NCBI GenBank assembly: GCA_016271365.2
Contig: CM028129.1
Coordinates: 1,004,847,501-1,004,911,500, forward strand
Source: Neoceratodus forsteri
Lineage: Eukaryota > Chordata > Ceratodontiformes > Ceratodontidae
Length of the DNA stretch: 64,000 nt
Reading direction: 5' to 3'
Shown: piece by piece, positions 23,185 through 34,600 of the stretch
How positions within the stretch are numbered: position 1 is the first letter of the stretch
How the letters are laid out: each line of letters starts with the position of its first letter
Translations under genes and position numbers: made by a program
Notes under the pieces: generated by a model
Told to the model about the DNA's origin: nothing
The model's database searches: none
What the model saw: the letters and a program-made list of their open reading frames with translations, nothing else

Positions 23185-24290
23185 CTTTTAAACCACTGGA
23201 GGAGAAAAAAAGTAATAACTCAATAATAATCAAGGTGGAACAAATGACCATATGCTTAACTGTGTACTTTGCATTGGTATTAACAAAAGAAAGAGATGCA
23301 ATAATACCAGATAGCAAGAGGTGTTTACAATGGACATCAGGAAAACTTTACAGGAATATATGTGATAACTAAAGGGGTTTAAAAAAAATACTGCAGATGA
23401 AAAACATAAATACAGCAATGGAGCCCAATGGAAAACATCCACAACTCCTGATGGAATTAGCCACGGAGCTATCGATCCATCCCTGTGGCTATAATATTTT
23501 AAGAGTCATTGAGAACTACACATGTTCCTGATGATTGCAGGAAGGCCAATATTTTACCAGGATTCAGAAAAGCCTCCAGGGCTAAACCTGGAACTGTAGG
23601 CCAGTCAGTAAAATGTTAATACCAGGAGAGCTGTTTGGGACAATCATAAGAAACACAATGGTTGAACACATTCAAAATGATTATTTACACTGTATGGTTT
23701 AATGTGGGTTCTTTGAGGGGAAGTCATGCCAGACTAGTAAACAAGGTGGTATGTTAGTTCTTCTAATTTAACATAAAGGTCAATAGGACACCAATGTAAC
23801 TATGTACACTCTCTGAAGTTTTTATTACAGGTTAATTATTTTTTGCTATAATATAGAAATAAGAATGTCAGTATTTAAAAAATATATTGAAATGCAATGA
23901 GAAACAACTGATCAGACTGAAAGATATTCCTAGGCTGCTGTACAGATAATTAGTCAGAAACCATCTTGAGGATCATGTCAAGTTCATGTCTCCATTTCTG
24001 AGGAAAGATATCAACAGGATTATTAAGGAGCAGAAGCGAGTGATCTATCTGATCAGATGTTCATAAAACATGGGTAATAAAGACTGATTGGGCAGAACTG
24101 GGACTGTTCTCCATGGAAAAGAGAAGTCTTGAGTGACATCATTATAGTATTCACATATCTGAAAGGGATAACTCCACCAGACCAAATGCAGTTCAGGATA
24201 TACAAGGATGAGATAACAAGGAAACACTCAATGTCATTAAAAAGGGGTAGATTCAAGGGAAATATGAATAACTACTTCACAGCATAAGTG
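23185..24290 (+). pseudogene. Outer CR1 ORF2: RT and C-terminal region, heavily decayed
   Basis: The RT opens with EQMTICLTVYFALVLTKERD, recalling the EQLNxYFASVFTKE block. It continues at about 23420-23720 with EPNGKHPQLLMELATEL, VPDDCRKANI-type, RPVSK and a LIxxQHGFxEGKSCQTS-like block. From 23930 the frame gives LVRNHLEDHVKFMSPFLRK, the [13 protein letters not shown] block of CR1, then an IFTYLKGI-like block about 24150. The middle of RT, including the YxDD part, is missing. This is the last recognisable part of the element. Confidence 0.65.
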
Positions 24291-25650
24291 GTTTAGCTTC
24301 TGAACTTTTTAACTTAATCAACTGACTCGCAATCAAAACATTAGATGGCAACTCTATTGAGCAAGTTAATGCATTCAGATATCGTGAATCTGGCTTGATG
24401 TGCTATATAGGTCTTCATTATCATGCTTGCATTGATCAACAATGTATACCTTATATAGCTTCTCCTTGTCCCATCATAATAGCACCCTTCTTTATTTCTT
24501 GTGTGCCCCCATCAGATACATCTGATATGCCTGAGGAAGGGTAGTGGTCCACTCTTGTTTGTAGTAGTGAGAAAAGAGAGAAAACATAAGAGTGGAGATC
24601 ACTCTGATGCCAACTACATGCTGCAAGAAATTGGTGGTTGTCATTTGGCGGCCTTTCACAGGGATCTTCTTGTTTTTTTTTTTTAGATATAAAACACATA
24701 GAGTAATCTACAGGTTGAGAAATGTTATAAATTAATGGAAGACAGAGAGGGGGAGATCACTATGAAACTGACTGCAAGCAGCACAAATTCAGCAGTCAGG
24801 GTTGGTGGGATTTTGCAGGGAACCTATTGTTTTCTCTGTTGTTTTTTTTTTCAATATATAACACATAAAGTAATCTGCAGGCTGAGGAGCTTTACCAAGT
24901 AGGACCATTACGTTACCAGGGCATTGGAAGACTGTGATCTCCGATCGGACTAGAGACATCATGTAGCAACAAAAGTCAGAGATTTTTGGTAGCTGTGGGA
25001 CCACATGGAATGGCGCCCGACTCAGCTCCTGGGGTCCAGTAAAAATAAAGTATTGTACTGTACTTCCAGAATAGAAACATAGCCAAATAAATAAAGAACA
25101 CTACGGGGATAATACACCTTCTTACTCTGTTGTTTACACTGGATGCTTGTGAAAATGGGCAATTTTTGCTCTCATACCTGGCCAGTATAAAAAATTAAAT
25201 GAAATACAATATCATACCTATGGGGGAATAATTAGACTGACCAAATGGCTCCATATGTGAAACAATGTGTTACAAATGTTCCCTGTAAATTTGTTTTCTC
25301 CCACTTCTTGCTCTCATTCATAGTCTGTGGAGATGTCTGATAACTCTTTGCAACAACAACAACAACAACAACAAAAGTCTGCTGCCCCTTAATCATTTGC
25401 ATAACAAGTTATGCAGATTTAATGTCCCCTGTTGATGGTTTGCCCATCATTGTCAGTTCCTTAATCAACTTAGCTGCTTAAGTCCTTCAAGCAGGCATGA
25501 CTGCCACTGGCTTTCTTTGCTCTACAACAGTGCACAAGGGAAAGCCCCTGATTGTTTCTTTGCCCACCTCACACACTTAAGCTGTTCATTAGCAGCATAT
25601 ACTTTCTAAACTACCAGGATGAAGTGTGAATTTAGCTGAAAGGCCTTTGC
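24291..25650. other. Non-coding stretch with a ~165-bp duplication
   Basis: No gene is recognised. The segment at 24662-24720 (T-run, then a TATAAAACACATAGAGTAAT-type segment and CAGGTTGAG) recurs at 24825-24888 with similar neighbours, suggesting an old tandem duplication. A (CAA)n run lies at 25351-25374. Confidence 0.5.
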
Positions 25651-26240
25651 CTTAAAGGGGAACAATCAACATTAACAGCCCCACACCCAGGTGTGGGGCT
25701 GGTCCAAATTTGCACTTTGTGTGCAAAAACATTGTTTTTACTAACTGTTTACTGCAATGTAGTAGATTGTATCAGGTTGATTCTGTTGAATGTCAAGTTG
25801 ACATTTTCTGTAACTACAAATCACAGAATTCCCTGCTGCTGTCATCACAGCAGGGCTGCTGCAGTGGGAGATTCAGTAGCCTGCAGAGTATGTTAGAGAT
25901 TGTGTAATTTCAGATCAGATGTTTGCTTGTCCCACTGTTCTCCCAGGGCTAAGTACAATCCTCTGTGACTGTATTTAGCCCAAGGAAAACAGACAGACCC
26001 AAAAACAGGATCAGACCTTATACATACCTTAACATGTAACATCTACCACTGCTGCAACCCTGCTCTGATGTCGGCTGCAGGGGATTCTGGGATTTGTAAT
26101 TAGAAAATGTCAACTTTGAAGTCAACACAATCAGCCTGATACAGTCTAACACACTGCAGAAAATAGTATGTAAAAACACTTTTTTCACACAAAGTGCAAA
26201 TTTGGACCAGCTCTACACTTGGAGTGTTTCTAGCTTCCAA
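25651..26240. mobile_element. Fold-back element with ~280-bp arms, possible piggyBac-like left end
   Basis: The sequence is an imperfect palindrome centred near 25960. GGTCCAAATTTGCACTTTGT (about 25701-25720) has its inverse near 26199-26218. The arms then pair through a GTATCAGGTTGATT segment, GTTGACATTTTCT and TCCCTGCTGC/GCAGGGGATT, to a central GGGCTAAGTACA / TGTATTTAGCCC hairpin. The left end is TTAAAGGGGAACAATCAAC, similar to the TTAA-flanked element at 9722. The matching right end is not found, so the right end may be truncated. It has no coding capacity. Confidence 0.75.
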
Positions 26241-26289
26241 GTGTTTGAATCCTGTATTTCCCACTACCTTAGAATCCCTGTACTTGTTT

Positions 26290-26576
26290 TAGTTCTGTAC
26301 CCCCCCCCAGCCAGACCATGATCATGTTGCATACCAATGCTGTCGATCTTCATTCACAATGAATGTACTTTCTTATTTCGCTTTGAATTCTGTTTGGATT
26401 CTGCTCGCCTTTACAGTTTGTTTTTGACTATTTATATTATTATGTGTATATCTAGTTTCACTGGGCTATGTTGTCTTATCGACTGCTGTTGTCATCCCTT
26501 GGACTTCCATGAAAATGAGATTCTGCCTCATGGGGTTATTCTGGTTGGAGTAATTTCAAATAAATAAAAAAATAGT
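26290..26576 (+). repeat. LINE 3' UTR end, plus strand
   Basis: T-rich non-coding sequence ends in a CCATGAAAATGAGATTCTGC segment and AAATAAATAAAAAAA. The layout resembles the L2-like tails elsewhere in the window (47540-47975). There is no coding part. Confidence 0.45.
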
Positions 26577-26680
26577 TTTCAAATAGTTCTCCCATTGGTT
26601 CTATGGCATAGCTGTATGCCCAGGGAAAGCAAGTGATGCAGAAGGAGGTGTAATATAATGCATAAATGGGGTTCTACTTA

Positions 26681-26800
26681 ACATAGAAACACAGAATTTG
26701 ACAGCAGATAAGGACTGCTTGGTCCATCCAGTCTGCCCATGTCTCCCTGACTACACTATTACATCAGCTTGTGCCCATTCTACAACTCTTTCTCCCTCCT
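26681..26800 (-). repeat. CR1 3'-end fragment
   Basis: ACATAGAAACACAGAATTTG, GCAGATAAGGACTGCTTGG and a CCATCCAGTCTGCCCAT segment match the CR1 terminus in reverse. The 5' truncation is close to the end of the fragment. Confidence 0.8.
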
Positions 26801-27002
26801 TATTATACTATTTTAAGCAAAACATTGTACTCACAACTACAACAGGATAAATGTTTATATTCCTATCACCAATATGTAATATCTGGAAGACGTGATCAAG
26901 CAAATGGTTTTTCAGAACTGGAACAAACAAAATCACCCAATTATCATCTTGATTATTCCTATATGCAGGATATGCAATACCAGAGGAAGGAAGTGTGTCT
27001 GG

Positions 27003-27070
27003 GACCCCAGGTCCAAGCATGTGGTTAGAGCACTGTGATTGTATTCCAGGACCTGGGTTCAACTCCCATT
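27003..27070 (+). repeat. tRNA-like SINE head
   Basis: ATGTGGTTAGAGCACTG (A-box-like) is followed about 30 bases on by CTGGGTTCAACTCCC (B-box-like). There is no good anticodon arm or acceptor-stem pairing, so I do not call a tRNA gene. The downstream body is unassigned. Confidence 0.5.
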
Positions 27071-27432
27071 AGGTCACATTTCTTTTTTCACTGCAGTCTG
27101 TGAGCATTAACAAAGCAAATTCACATGGTCTGAAGTCATCTTGGGTGATTGCCCTTTTTGTTTATATTTCCTGCAGTCTCACATCCTGCCACAAGAGGGC
27201 ACATATGGTAATACAATACACAACACTATCTTAAAAAGATATTTAGGCAGAGATTTATTTACATACACCTTTCTGAAAACCATAGCACAGTACATGAACA
27301 ATAGTAAAACATCCAAAAAATGAATAAAGACATAATAAAAAAGAAAATACATCAGTTCATGATATATAAATTCTGTATAAAAGTTGACTATGCGACAAAC
27401 AGTGAACCCCAATTAAAAACTTACCTTGTAAG

Positions 27433-28188
27433 AAACATAGACACATACATAGACTCTGACGGCAGATAAGGACTGCTTGGCCCACCTAGTCTGCCCATTT
27501 TCCTACCTAGAGGATAAGCTGCAGATCCTATTTAACCAACAGCCTATTTCTTCCTACCCCCCACAAAAATTGCCTTATGTCTGTCCCATGCATTCTTGAA
27601 TTCTCCCACAGTTTTAGACCCCACAACCTCCTCAGGAAGGCTGTTCCATGCATCCACCACCATCTCTGTGAAAAAATACTTCCTCACATTGCCCCTGAGC
27701 CCCTCTATCTTCAAATTGTGTCCCCTTGTTCTTGCACATCTCTTTTTCTGAAAGATGCTACCCTCTTGGACTTTGTTGATTCCACTGAGGTACTTAAACG
27801 TTTCTATCATGCCCCCCTTTCCTCAAGGGTATACATATAAAGCTCCTTTAGTCTCTCCTCATATGGCTTCTCTTGCAGACCCTGCACCATTTTAGTTGCC
27901 TCCTCTGAACTGCCTCCATCCTGTCTATGTCCTTGCGGAGATGGGGTCTCCAGAACTGGACGCAGTACTCCAGATGGGGTCTCACCAACTGTCTGTACAG
28001 GGGGATAATAACTTCCTGTTTTCTGCTGGTGATACCTCTCCCTATACATCCCAGTATCCCCCAGCCCTCCCTACCGCCTTCTCACATTGCTTGCCAACCT
28101 TAAGGTCATCTGTTATGATTACCCCCAGGTCCCTTTCCATTTTTGTCGTTGTTACTACCTCCCCCATTGTGTAATTTTCCCCTGGGTT
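27433..28188 (-). pseudogene. CR1 ORF2 C-terminal region and 3' UTR
   Basis: Minus-strand pieces at 28049-27807 and 27810-27544 contain a [20 protein letters not shown] block (the [17 protein letters not shown] region of CR1), then IETFKYLSGINKVQEGS. SLPEEVVGSKTVGEFKNAWD near the C-terminus follows, before the stop at 27544. Frameshifts break it. The rest, to 27433, is the 3' UTR with the CATAGAAACATAGA-type end. Confidence 0.85.
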
Positions 28189-29103
28189 TTAGTTTCCCAG
28201 GTGCATTACTTTGCACTTCTTTGCATTGAATCCAAGCTGCCATACTTCTGACCATTCCTCCAACCTTGCCAAGTCCCTTCTCATCCTTTCCACGCCTCCT
28301 TGTGTATCAACCCTGTTGCAGATCTTTGTGTCATCTGCAAAGAGGCATACTTTTCCTTCCAGTCCCTCTGCAATGTCACTTATAAAGACATTAAAAAGGA
28401 CAGGACCCAGTACTGAATCCTGCAGTACCCCACTAGTAACCCCCCTTTCTTCAGAGTGGACTCCATTTACAATTACCTTCTGTGTCCTGTTGTTCAGCCA
28501 ATGTTTTACCCAGGCTACCACCCTGGGACCCACTCCCAGGATGGTTAATTTGACTACTAATCTTTTGTGTGGGACTGTGTCAAATGCCTTGCTAAAGTCT
28601 AGGTAGACCATGTCCACAGCCCCTCCCTGGTCTACTTCTTTGGTCACCCAGTCAAAGAAATCAATTAGAGTCTTCTGACTTGACCGTCCCGCTGTGAATC
28701 CATGCTGCCTTGTGTCCTGTGGCCCACTGGCATCTAGGTACTCAACAATTCTTTCCTTCAGAAGTGATTCCATCACTTTCCCTACCACAGAGGTCAAACT
28801 GACAGGTCTGTAGTTTCCTGCCTCTGTCTTGGTCCCACTTTTGTGAAGGGGAATCACATCCGCCTTCTTCCAGTCCTCGGGTACCACACCATCCTCCCAT
28901 GATTTGTTAAAAAGGGTAGTTAGTGGTGTCACTAGTTCTCTGCTTAATTCTTTTAGAATTCTGAGGTGAATTCCATCTGGCCCCATTGCTTTGTCCACCT
29001 TCAGTTTTAGGGGTTCTTTCAGAACCCTTTCTTCTGTGAAAGGACTGGAATCGACCCCCCTCTCCAGAGTGCTTCTGTTAATTGGATTTGGCACCTCCCC
29101 CAC
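28189..29103 (-). pseudogene. CR1 reverse transcriptase, 304-codon open part
   Basis: RT for target-primed integration. In order from the N-terminus: a LKVDKAMGPDGIHLRILKEL block (about 32-51), NYRPVSLTSVVGKVMESLL (about 103-121), a RQHGFTAGRSS block, VYLDFSKAFDTVPHKRL (motif A), GVTSGVLQDSVLGPV (where GVPQGS has become GVLQDS) and FADDTKI (28330-28341, both Asp present). It ends in FNAKKCKVMHLGN at a stop. This is a CR1 clade signature. The changed GVPQGS motif and the premature stop make it inactive as read. Confidence 0.92.
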
Positions 29104-29291
29104 TTCCTCTTTTGTGAATACTGAAAAGAAGTATTCTTTCAGTATCCCTTCTTTTTCACTGTCACCCTGTAAGCTGCATGTATTATCAACAAGATATCTA
29201 AGAAATAAATAACTGATGAGTTATAGAACTGAAATAAGAGTGGGCAGATATTAGGAGCTGAAAACAGGGCAGTTTGGGTAAAGGCCTATTC

Positions 29292-29400
29292 AATATTTAT
29301 TTATTTATTTATTTTATTTTCCCAGGAAAGGCTCCATTGAGCAAGTTCATTTACAAGGAGGTCCTCGGTAAGACAGATTAACAAAATTGAAAATACAGAT
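29292..29400 (-). repeat. L2-like LINE 3' end, minus strand
   Basis: A (TTTA)n run followed by a CCAGGAAAGGCTCCATTGAG segment and CATTTACAAGGA. In reverse this is the same tail family as 47880-47975. The 5' extent is unclear; no frame continues. Confidence 0.65.
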
Positions 29401-29929
29401 ATTCAGGAATACTTGAGAATCATAGAAATATAACAAAAGAATCACAGAAAATATAACAAAAGGATAAGGAGAAATACAACATAGTCTTAGGATTGTACAA
29501 GGAAGGAATATGTACAGAACATATCTCATGGCCAGTAATAGCATTAGATCTAGGGTAGGTATATGCTGCAGTTCAACATGTCAGCCAAGGCATGCAGGGA
29601 CACTTACGGCAAAAATGTAGGTGCTAGGTACAATTACATGTGTCGACACAGTGCTGTTTTAGAAGAGAACGGAAGAGAGAGGGGCAGGTCAAAGTGGATA
29701 ATTTGGCACGTTCTGAAAGTAATTCTAGGCAGATGCTGCAATCCAACTAAATGCCATTTTACCATACTTGGAGAAATGCCAGGTGATCTCCAATGAGATG
29801 GATTTATGCATTCTAAGAGCATAGGGGCCTTGCACCCTATAAAGTAATGAAGAGATGTAATTGGGTAGGGAACCCTTCAATGCATTAAATGTCCATGACT
29901 AAAGTCTGAAATGTTCTTTGTAACCAGAA

Positions 29930-30140
29930 TGCTTATGAAAAACACAAGGCTGGATTACAAAGGTCCTGTAGCTTGGGAACTTGGATAGTACAATCCCAGC
30001 TTGTAGAGAGGAGGGTCTTGTGAACTTAAGTGGCACTGATTTCTATTGGGAAAAGGTAGGATGTTGGGATCTTGGACAATATGAATTTCAATTTGGAGAA
30101 AACATTGAAAATGTGAAACTAGGAGAGGCAAAGGTAGTGA
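29930..30140. repeat. Diverged ~44-bp minisatellite, left part
   Basis: Units containing GCTTGGGAACTTGGATAGTA, GTCTTGTGAACTTAAGTG and TTGGGATCTTGGACAATATG are variants of the unit repeated at 31040-31745. Identity between units is low. Confidence 0.6.
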
Positions 30141-30182
30141 TTATTTAAAGAACAATGGGAGAAAGAAGAAAAAGGAGAAAGA

Positions 30183-31000
30183 GAAGAAGAATTAGGATTT
30201 GCATGTATACAGTGTTTTTCATAAACACTGTATCCCAAAGTACTTTACAAGCAATCCTGCCTATTCACAAAGGTGCGGAGTGGGATACGTGCATCTCTGG
30301 CATATAGCCAACTCCACACTTCTCAGCCCCCTGCATGCATTCATGATTCAGTTACATGTCCCCTACACACCCAATCCCCCAGCCGAATGTGCAGCTCTGT
30401 GCCGGGGTGTGGGGCAGGGGCCGTACCAGCACTCCATGTGATTCTCAAAGCCACAAAGTGCTGCACATGGCAGCTGGCAGCAACACATTCTTGGGGCAAC
30501 CGTAACCCCGAGTGGCCAGTTATGTGCCCTCCCCAGGAAAGCAGCTGCTGGCCATGGCGGACACTGTGGGGGGGGCATTGGCTCCCTCAATGAGAAGCCC
30601 CTGCTATCAGAGCACACCAGAAGTTCAGGGGCAGTCAGCCAGGGAACCCACCCTCAACATTGTGCTTGGTGCTCTGCATGATGGCCAACATCATGGCTCC
30701 CGACAGGCACAAGAGATCCACTGTGGGACCCTGCCCAGTCAGCCGATTGGCTGCCTGTCCAGATCTGCCACTCCGAACCTGCCGGCCCCCCATGGACCTG
30801 CGTGCCGGGGAGGGTTTGTGAATGCAGCCCCACACAGATCTCACAAAGGTGCAGAGCTGTGCACCTGGACATGTGCCTTCGGGGTGCACATTAGTGAATA
30901 GGCCCCAATGAGAGAGACTGGTATTGCATTGACTATAAAATGTGTATTGGTTGCCATTACACTTATCAATCTCTACACACATCCACTTACTTAGGCAGTG
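30183..31000 (+). repeat. Dispersed repeat copy interrupted by a MITE (sister copy 47031-47300)
   Basis: The flanks of the MITE (30183-30254 and 30907-31000) join to a sequence resembling 47031-47140. GCATTTATAT/GCATGTATAC, the GCTTTACAAGCAATA/ACTTTACAAGCAATC site and ACTGGTACTGCAGTGACT/ACTGGTATTGCATTGACT line up across the insertion. It is non-coding and looks like part of a LINE 3' region or SINE. Confidence 0.7.
30255..30906. mobile_element. ~650-bp MITE with GGCCTATTCAC-type ends
   Basis: The left end GCCTATTCAC (30259-30268) is inverted at GTGAATAGGC (30894-30903). Inner segments also pair (ACAAAGGTGCGGAG against the TTTGTGAGATCT side loosely). The CAAT on each side is a possible 4-bp target duplication, and the empty site at 47.1 kb confirms the borders to within a few bases. 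The interior is GC-rich and has no transposase. Such ends occur on vertebrate MITEs; I do not assign the superfamily. Confidence 0.75.
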
Positions 31001-31039
31001 GCAAGCTATGCTTCAAAAGAAGTTCAGCGTTGAGTTCTT

Positions 31040-31745
31040 AGAATGTACCAATCTCAATTTGGAACAGAGGAGGCATTGTTAAGTTGTCTAGCCACAACCT
31101 CAGTTTGAAGAAAGTAGGGTCTTGGGAAACAACAGCACCGGTGCCAGTTCAGAAAGGAGTAAGGCTTGGTATCAGACCGTGTTTGGAAAGGGGGGAGGGT
31201 GGAATTTGGAAAGTACCTATCACTATTTGAAATAGAGAAGATCTTGGAATAATGGACTTTACCAAACCTAGTCTGGAGGTTGTAAGATATTGGGAGTGTG
31301 GACAGTACAAATGCTGGTTTGGAAAGGGGTAAAGCCACAAAAACTAAAAATATCAGTCCAGGTAAAAAAGAGGTAAGATCTTCCTAACTTGGATAGTATT
31401 AATCCATGTTTGGCAATTAGAGGGCATTGGGAATATGAACAGTATCAGACCTCATTTTGAATGGAAAGGGCCTTGGGAGCTTGGGCAGAAAATACTGATT
31501 TCTTCTTGGAAAGAAAGGAGCAGTGAGAACATGTACAGTAGCATAATCTTCTTTGAAAGGAAGAACATTGAGAACTTGTACAGTTGCAGTCTCAGTTTAA
31601 AAGGAACAGCACTGAGAACTTGTATAATTGCAATCTCAGTTTGGAAAGGAAGAGCACTGATAACTTGTAGAGTCACATTCTCAGTCTGGAAATCAAGGGG
31701 CCTTGGGAACATGCAAGGCTCTTACTTGTTTAATTTTGGAAAAGG
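31040..31745. repeat. ~44-bp minisatellite, right part
   Basis: The unit CTCAGTTTGGAAAGGAAGAG, then CACTGAGAACTTGTACAGT, recurs. The GAACTTGTA landmark starts at 31527, 31572, 31616 and 31660 (periods 45, 44, 44). Earlier, more diverged units extend back to about 31040, with GGGAATATGAACAG near 31429 and GGGAGCTTGGGCAG near 31473. About 15 units are visible. Minus-strand frames here translate the repeat and are not genes. Confidence 0.8.
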
Positions 31746-31777
31746 GCTTTGCAACTAGAATCCTCTTTTTTTCATAG

Positions 31778-31920
31778 GAAAATGAATGTTGTCTCTAAGA
31801 AAAGCACTTTTAAAAAAAGCATGTCGTGGCTCTGTTATGCCACAGCTGCCTCTGTAATTGATTACCTTGGACATAATTATACGACAAGGGTCTACCACCA
31901 CAGCCATTGCCACCAAGATG
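31778..31920 (+). other. Exon-like candidate with splice-type borders
   Basis: A pyrimidine run ending in TTTTTTTCATAG (AG at 31776-31777) precedes an open stretch that ends CAAGATG before GTGAGC at 31921. Between them the frame from ATG 31782 is open for 46 codons (MNVVSKKSTFKKSMSWLCYA and on). I recognise no domain. It lies directly next to a minisatellite, which argues for chance. Treat it only as a candidate for RNA-level checking. Confidence 0.2.
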
Positions 31921-31989
31921 GTGAGCTTTACATTTTCATACATCAGAAGGTAACAACCTTTTAGTTAAAGGAAAAAACAGAAAAAGAAG

Positions 31990-33878
31990 GAGGTTAAAAC
32001 TTTAATAAATTTGTATTATCTGTGGGATCCTAGATATTAGATGTAATAACATTAATTTGTCTGTCCAGTGGGCAACTATGTATGGAGTAGATGTGCAATT
32101 AGTCGCTTGGAATGTTGTGTTTGTGCAACATGTGGATTGCAAGCTTGATTAGCTTGCAGTTTATATGATATTTCAGGCTGTCTGTTCCTATTGAACTGCT
32201 ACCCTGTTTGGAGTACCAAAGACACAGGAACCCTCTAGAGGAAGGTTCCACCCCTACAGGTGTCTCAGAATGCAGTCATTTAGCTAAAGGTACCTTAGGA
32301 AAGGATCCAAAAGTTAGAGTTGAAGGCATGTACTAAAGCTGTCAGAACATCATCTTCTGGTAAGGAAATAGGGAAGGCCATGAAGCAAAGTGACCAATGA
32401 AGGAGTGGAGCCACCATCCAGGTACCAGCCTGTCCAGTGGAAGAAACTTAACTACACTTTAAGAATTTAGCTACTTTTATGACTGTTAGCACAGAGAGAA
32501 GGAAAAATTCCCTTATGGAGTAAACCTCTGGGGATCCAAGGCTTTAGGTCCCATCTCTCCAGGCATTGAACAAACTGTTACTGATCCAGGCATTAGTCAA
32601 ACCTGCAAGAATCACAGCTTACTAGGATGATGTGAGCTTCTCTTTCTGACAGACAGTGTTCCACAACAGAGGAGATGAAGGTTTGCCATCTGGGTGCATG
32701 TCAGCACCAATGCCAAGGAATATTGGGGTTTGAATACCATAAGGAAAAAGAGAAGATCAGAAACAGCTTCTTCATGCATGGTAGTCCAAGACTGCTCCTG
32801 GTGAGGCTCATTGATATAGGAAGCTGATCTCTGGAGGGGGTCAGGTGGTGTAGCACAAAGCCACAGAGGGTGAAAGTATACTGATCATTGCAGCATGAAG
32901 CCATAAAGGGTAAAAGTCTACTAATAGTTGCAATACAAAGTTGTAGCAGCAAGAGCATACTGGGCCCTTGATGGGTTGAGAGTCAGTGAGTGTGTGCCTA
33001 GTTGTAAGATGGCAAGTACATGTTGATAGCTGGTGAGGTGTTTGCATGAAAGTAGTTAGCAGGGTAGGAATGGTAGATGGTAAGGGTAAAGGTGAGCCCT
33101 GAGGAGAGAACAAGACAGCCACCAGGGAAGACTGTTAGAGCTACACACCTATTGAGCATCAGATCACTGGCTGAAGGAATCTCTGGAATGAGCCAGGCCA
33201 CCGGCAATGTACAGAACCCATGAGGGAGAAGGAATGATGAACACCCAAGCTGAAGAGCAACAGGAAACCCAAGAGGAAAATGGGAAGTAAAGCATGGCCA
33301 CACCATGCCGGAGGACCTGGAAGCAGGCAGCCTAGCACCCCAACTGGGACGATGAATGAAACAAGTGGAGAGAGGACCCAGCTCCAACCAGCAACCCCAG
33401 ACCAGGTGGAGGTGGAGGCAGGCAAAGCATCAGCTGCCAGAGGAGCCAGCAGCCAGTAAGTCCAAGATGGCCACAAAGAGAAACAAGGAAGCAGTCCAGG
33501 AGAACTAGGACCAAGCAGCATCAGAACTAGGAGGAGCAACCACAGTGGAAGAACAGCCATGGCTGGAGGAAGACAGGAGGCTGCCAGGCAGCATGCAGAC
33601 CAGCAAACCACCACTAAACAGGAGGGTGGCAAGACTGCCAAACTGAGCAGGAGGACGGGAGCCCAAGTAATGACCACATGGCAAGGTAATGAGGATAGGG
33701 CAGGCAGGCATGAATCCAGCAGTTCTGCAGCTGCTGCAAGGAAACGGGCATCTAGAGGACACCTGGGCATGTGCTTGTATGAAGCGCTTGGTGGGGACAT
33801 GGTGGGAGTCACCCATTACCCCATTCAACCCCAGGCCTCCAGTCTACCATTTATAACTCTAAGTTCTCTGTGGCAATA
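31990..33878. other. Non-coding stretch; purine-rich 33150-33760
   Basis: I recognise no gene. The plus strand is rich in A and G from about 33150 to 33760, which opens long leucine/proline/serine-rich frames on the minus strand (up to 217 codons, 33159-33812). They have no family signature and I regard them as composition artefacts. A short duplicated segment (AAGCCACAGAGGGTGAAAGT / AAGCCATAAAGGGTAAAAGT) lies at 32860-32915. Confidence 0.5.
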
Positions 33879-34600
33879 GAAACATAGACTTTGATGGCAG
33901 ATAAGGACTGCTTGGCCCACCCCAGTTGGCCCATTTTCCTACCTGTTTGATAAGCTGCAGATCCTAGTTAACCAACAGCCTACTTCTTCCTACCCCCACC
34001 AGAATTGCCCTATGTCATCCCATGCATTCTTGAATTCAACCCTGTTTTTGACCCCATGACCTCCTCAGGAAGGCCATTCCATGCGTCCTCCACCCTCTCC
34101 TTGAAAAATTACTTCCTCACGTTGCCCCTGAGCCATCCCCCCACCTTCAAATTGTGCCCCCTTGTTCTTGCACATCTCTTTTTCTGAAAGATGCTACACT
34201 CTTGGACTTTGTTGATTCCCTTGAGGTACTTGAAAGTTTCTGTCATGTCCCCCCTTCTCCCCTCCTCTTCTCGAGGGTATACATATTAGGCTCCTTTAGT
34301 CTCTCTTCATATGGCTTCTGCTGCAAACCCTGCACCATTTAGTTGCCCTCCTCTGGACTGCCTCCATCCTGTCTATGTCCTTGCAGAAATGGGGTCTCCA
34401 GAACTGCATGCAGTGCTCCAGATGGCGTCTCACTGACTGTCTGTAAAGAGGGATAACAACTACCTATTTTCTACTGGTGATGCCTCTCCTTATGCATCCC
34501 AGTATCCCTCAATCCTCCTCACTGCCTTCTCACATTGCTTGCCTCCCTTTAGGTCATTTGATAGGACTATCCCCAAGTCCCTTTCCATTTTTGTTGTTGT
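33879..34600 (-). pseudogene. CR1 ORF2 C-terminal region and 3' UTR
   Basis: Degraded CR1 C-terminal coding and the 3' end, homologous to 27433-28188 and 61066-61800. No frame stays open beyond ~60 codons. Confidence 0.8.

Larger units (their letters stand above)
27433..29172 (-). mobile_element. CR1 LINE, 5'-truncated, with likely target duplication
   Basis: The minus-strand CR1 runs from the ORF2 linker end (about 29165) to the 3' terminus at 27433. ACCTTGTAAG (27423-27432) next to the 3' end and ACCCTGTAAG (29164-29173) at the 5' truncation differ by one base. They look like a target duplication, though they partly overlap element sequence. The sequence is close to the copies at 33879-36870 and 61066-64000. 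Confidence 0.88.

Noticed and set aside
27003..27070. Possible tRNA gene
   Set aside because: A- and B-box-like motifs are present, but no convincing cloverleaf stems. It fits a SINE head better.
33159..33812. 217-codon minus-strand open frame, hydrophobic
   Set aside because: It lies over a purine-rich plus strand, has leucine/proline/serine-rich composition and no family signature. Overlapping frames on both strands are open too, as expected from base skew.
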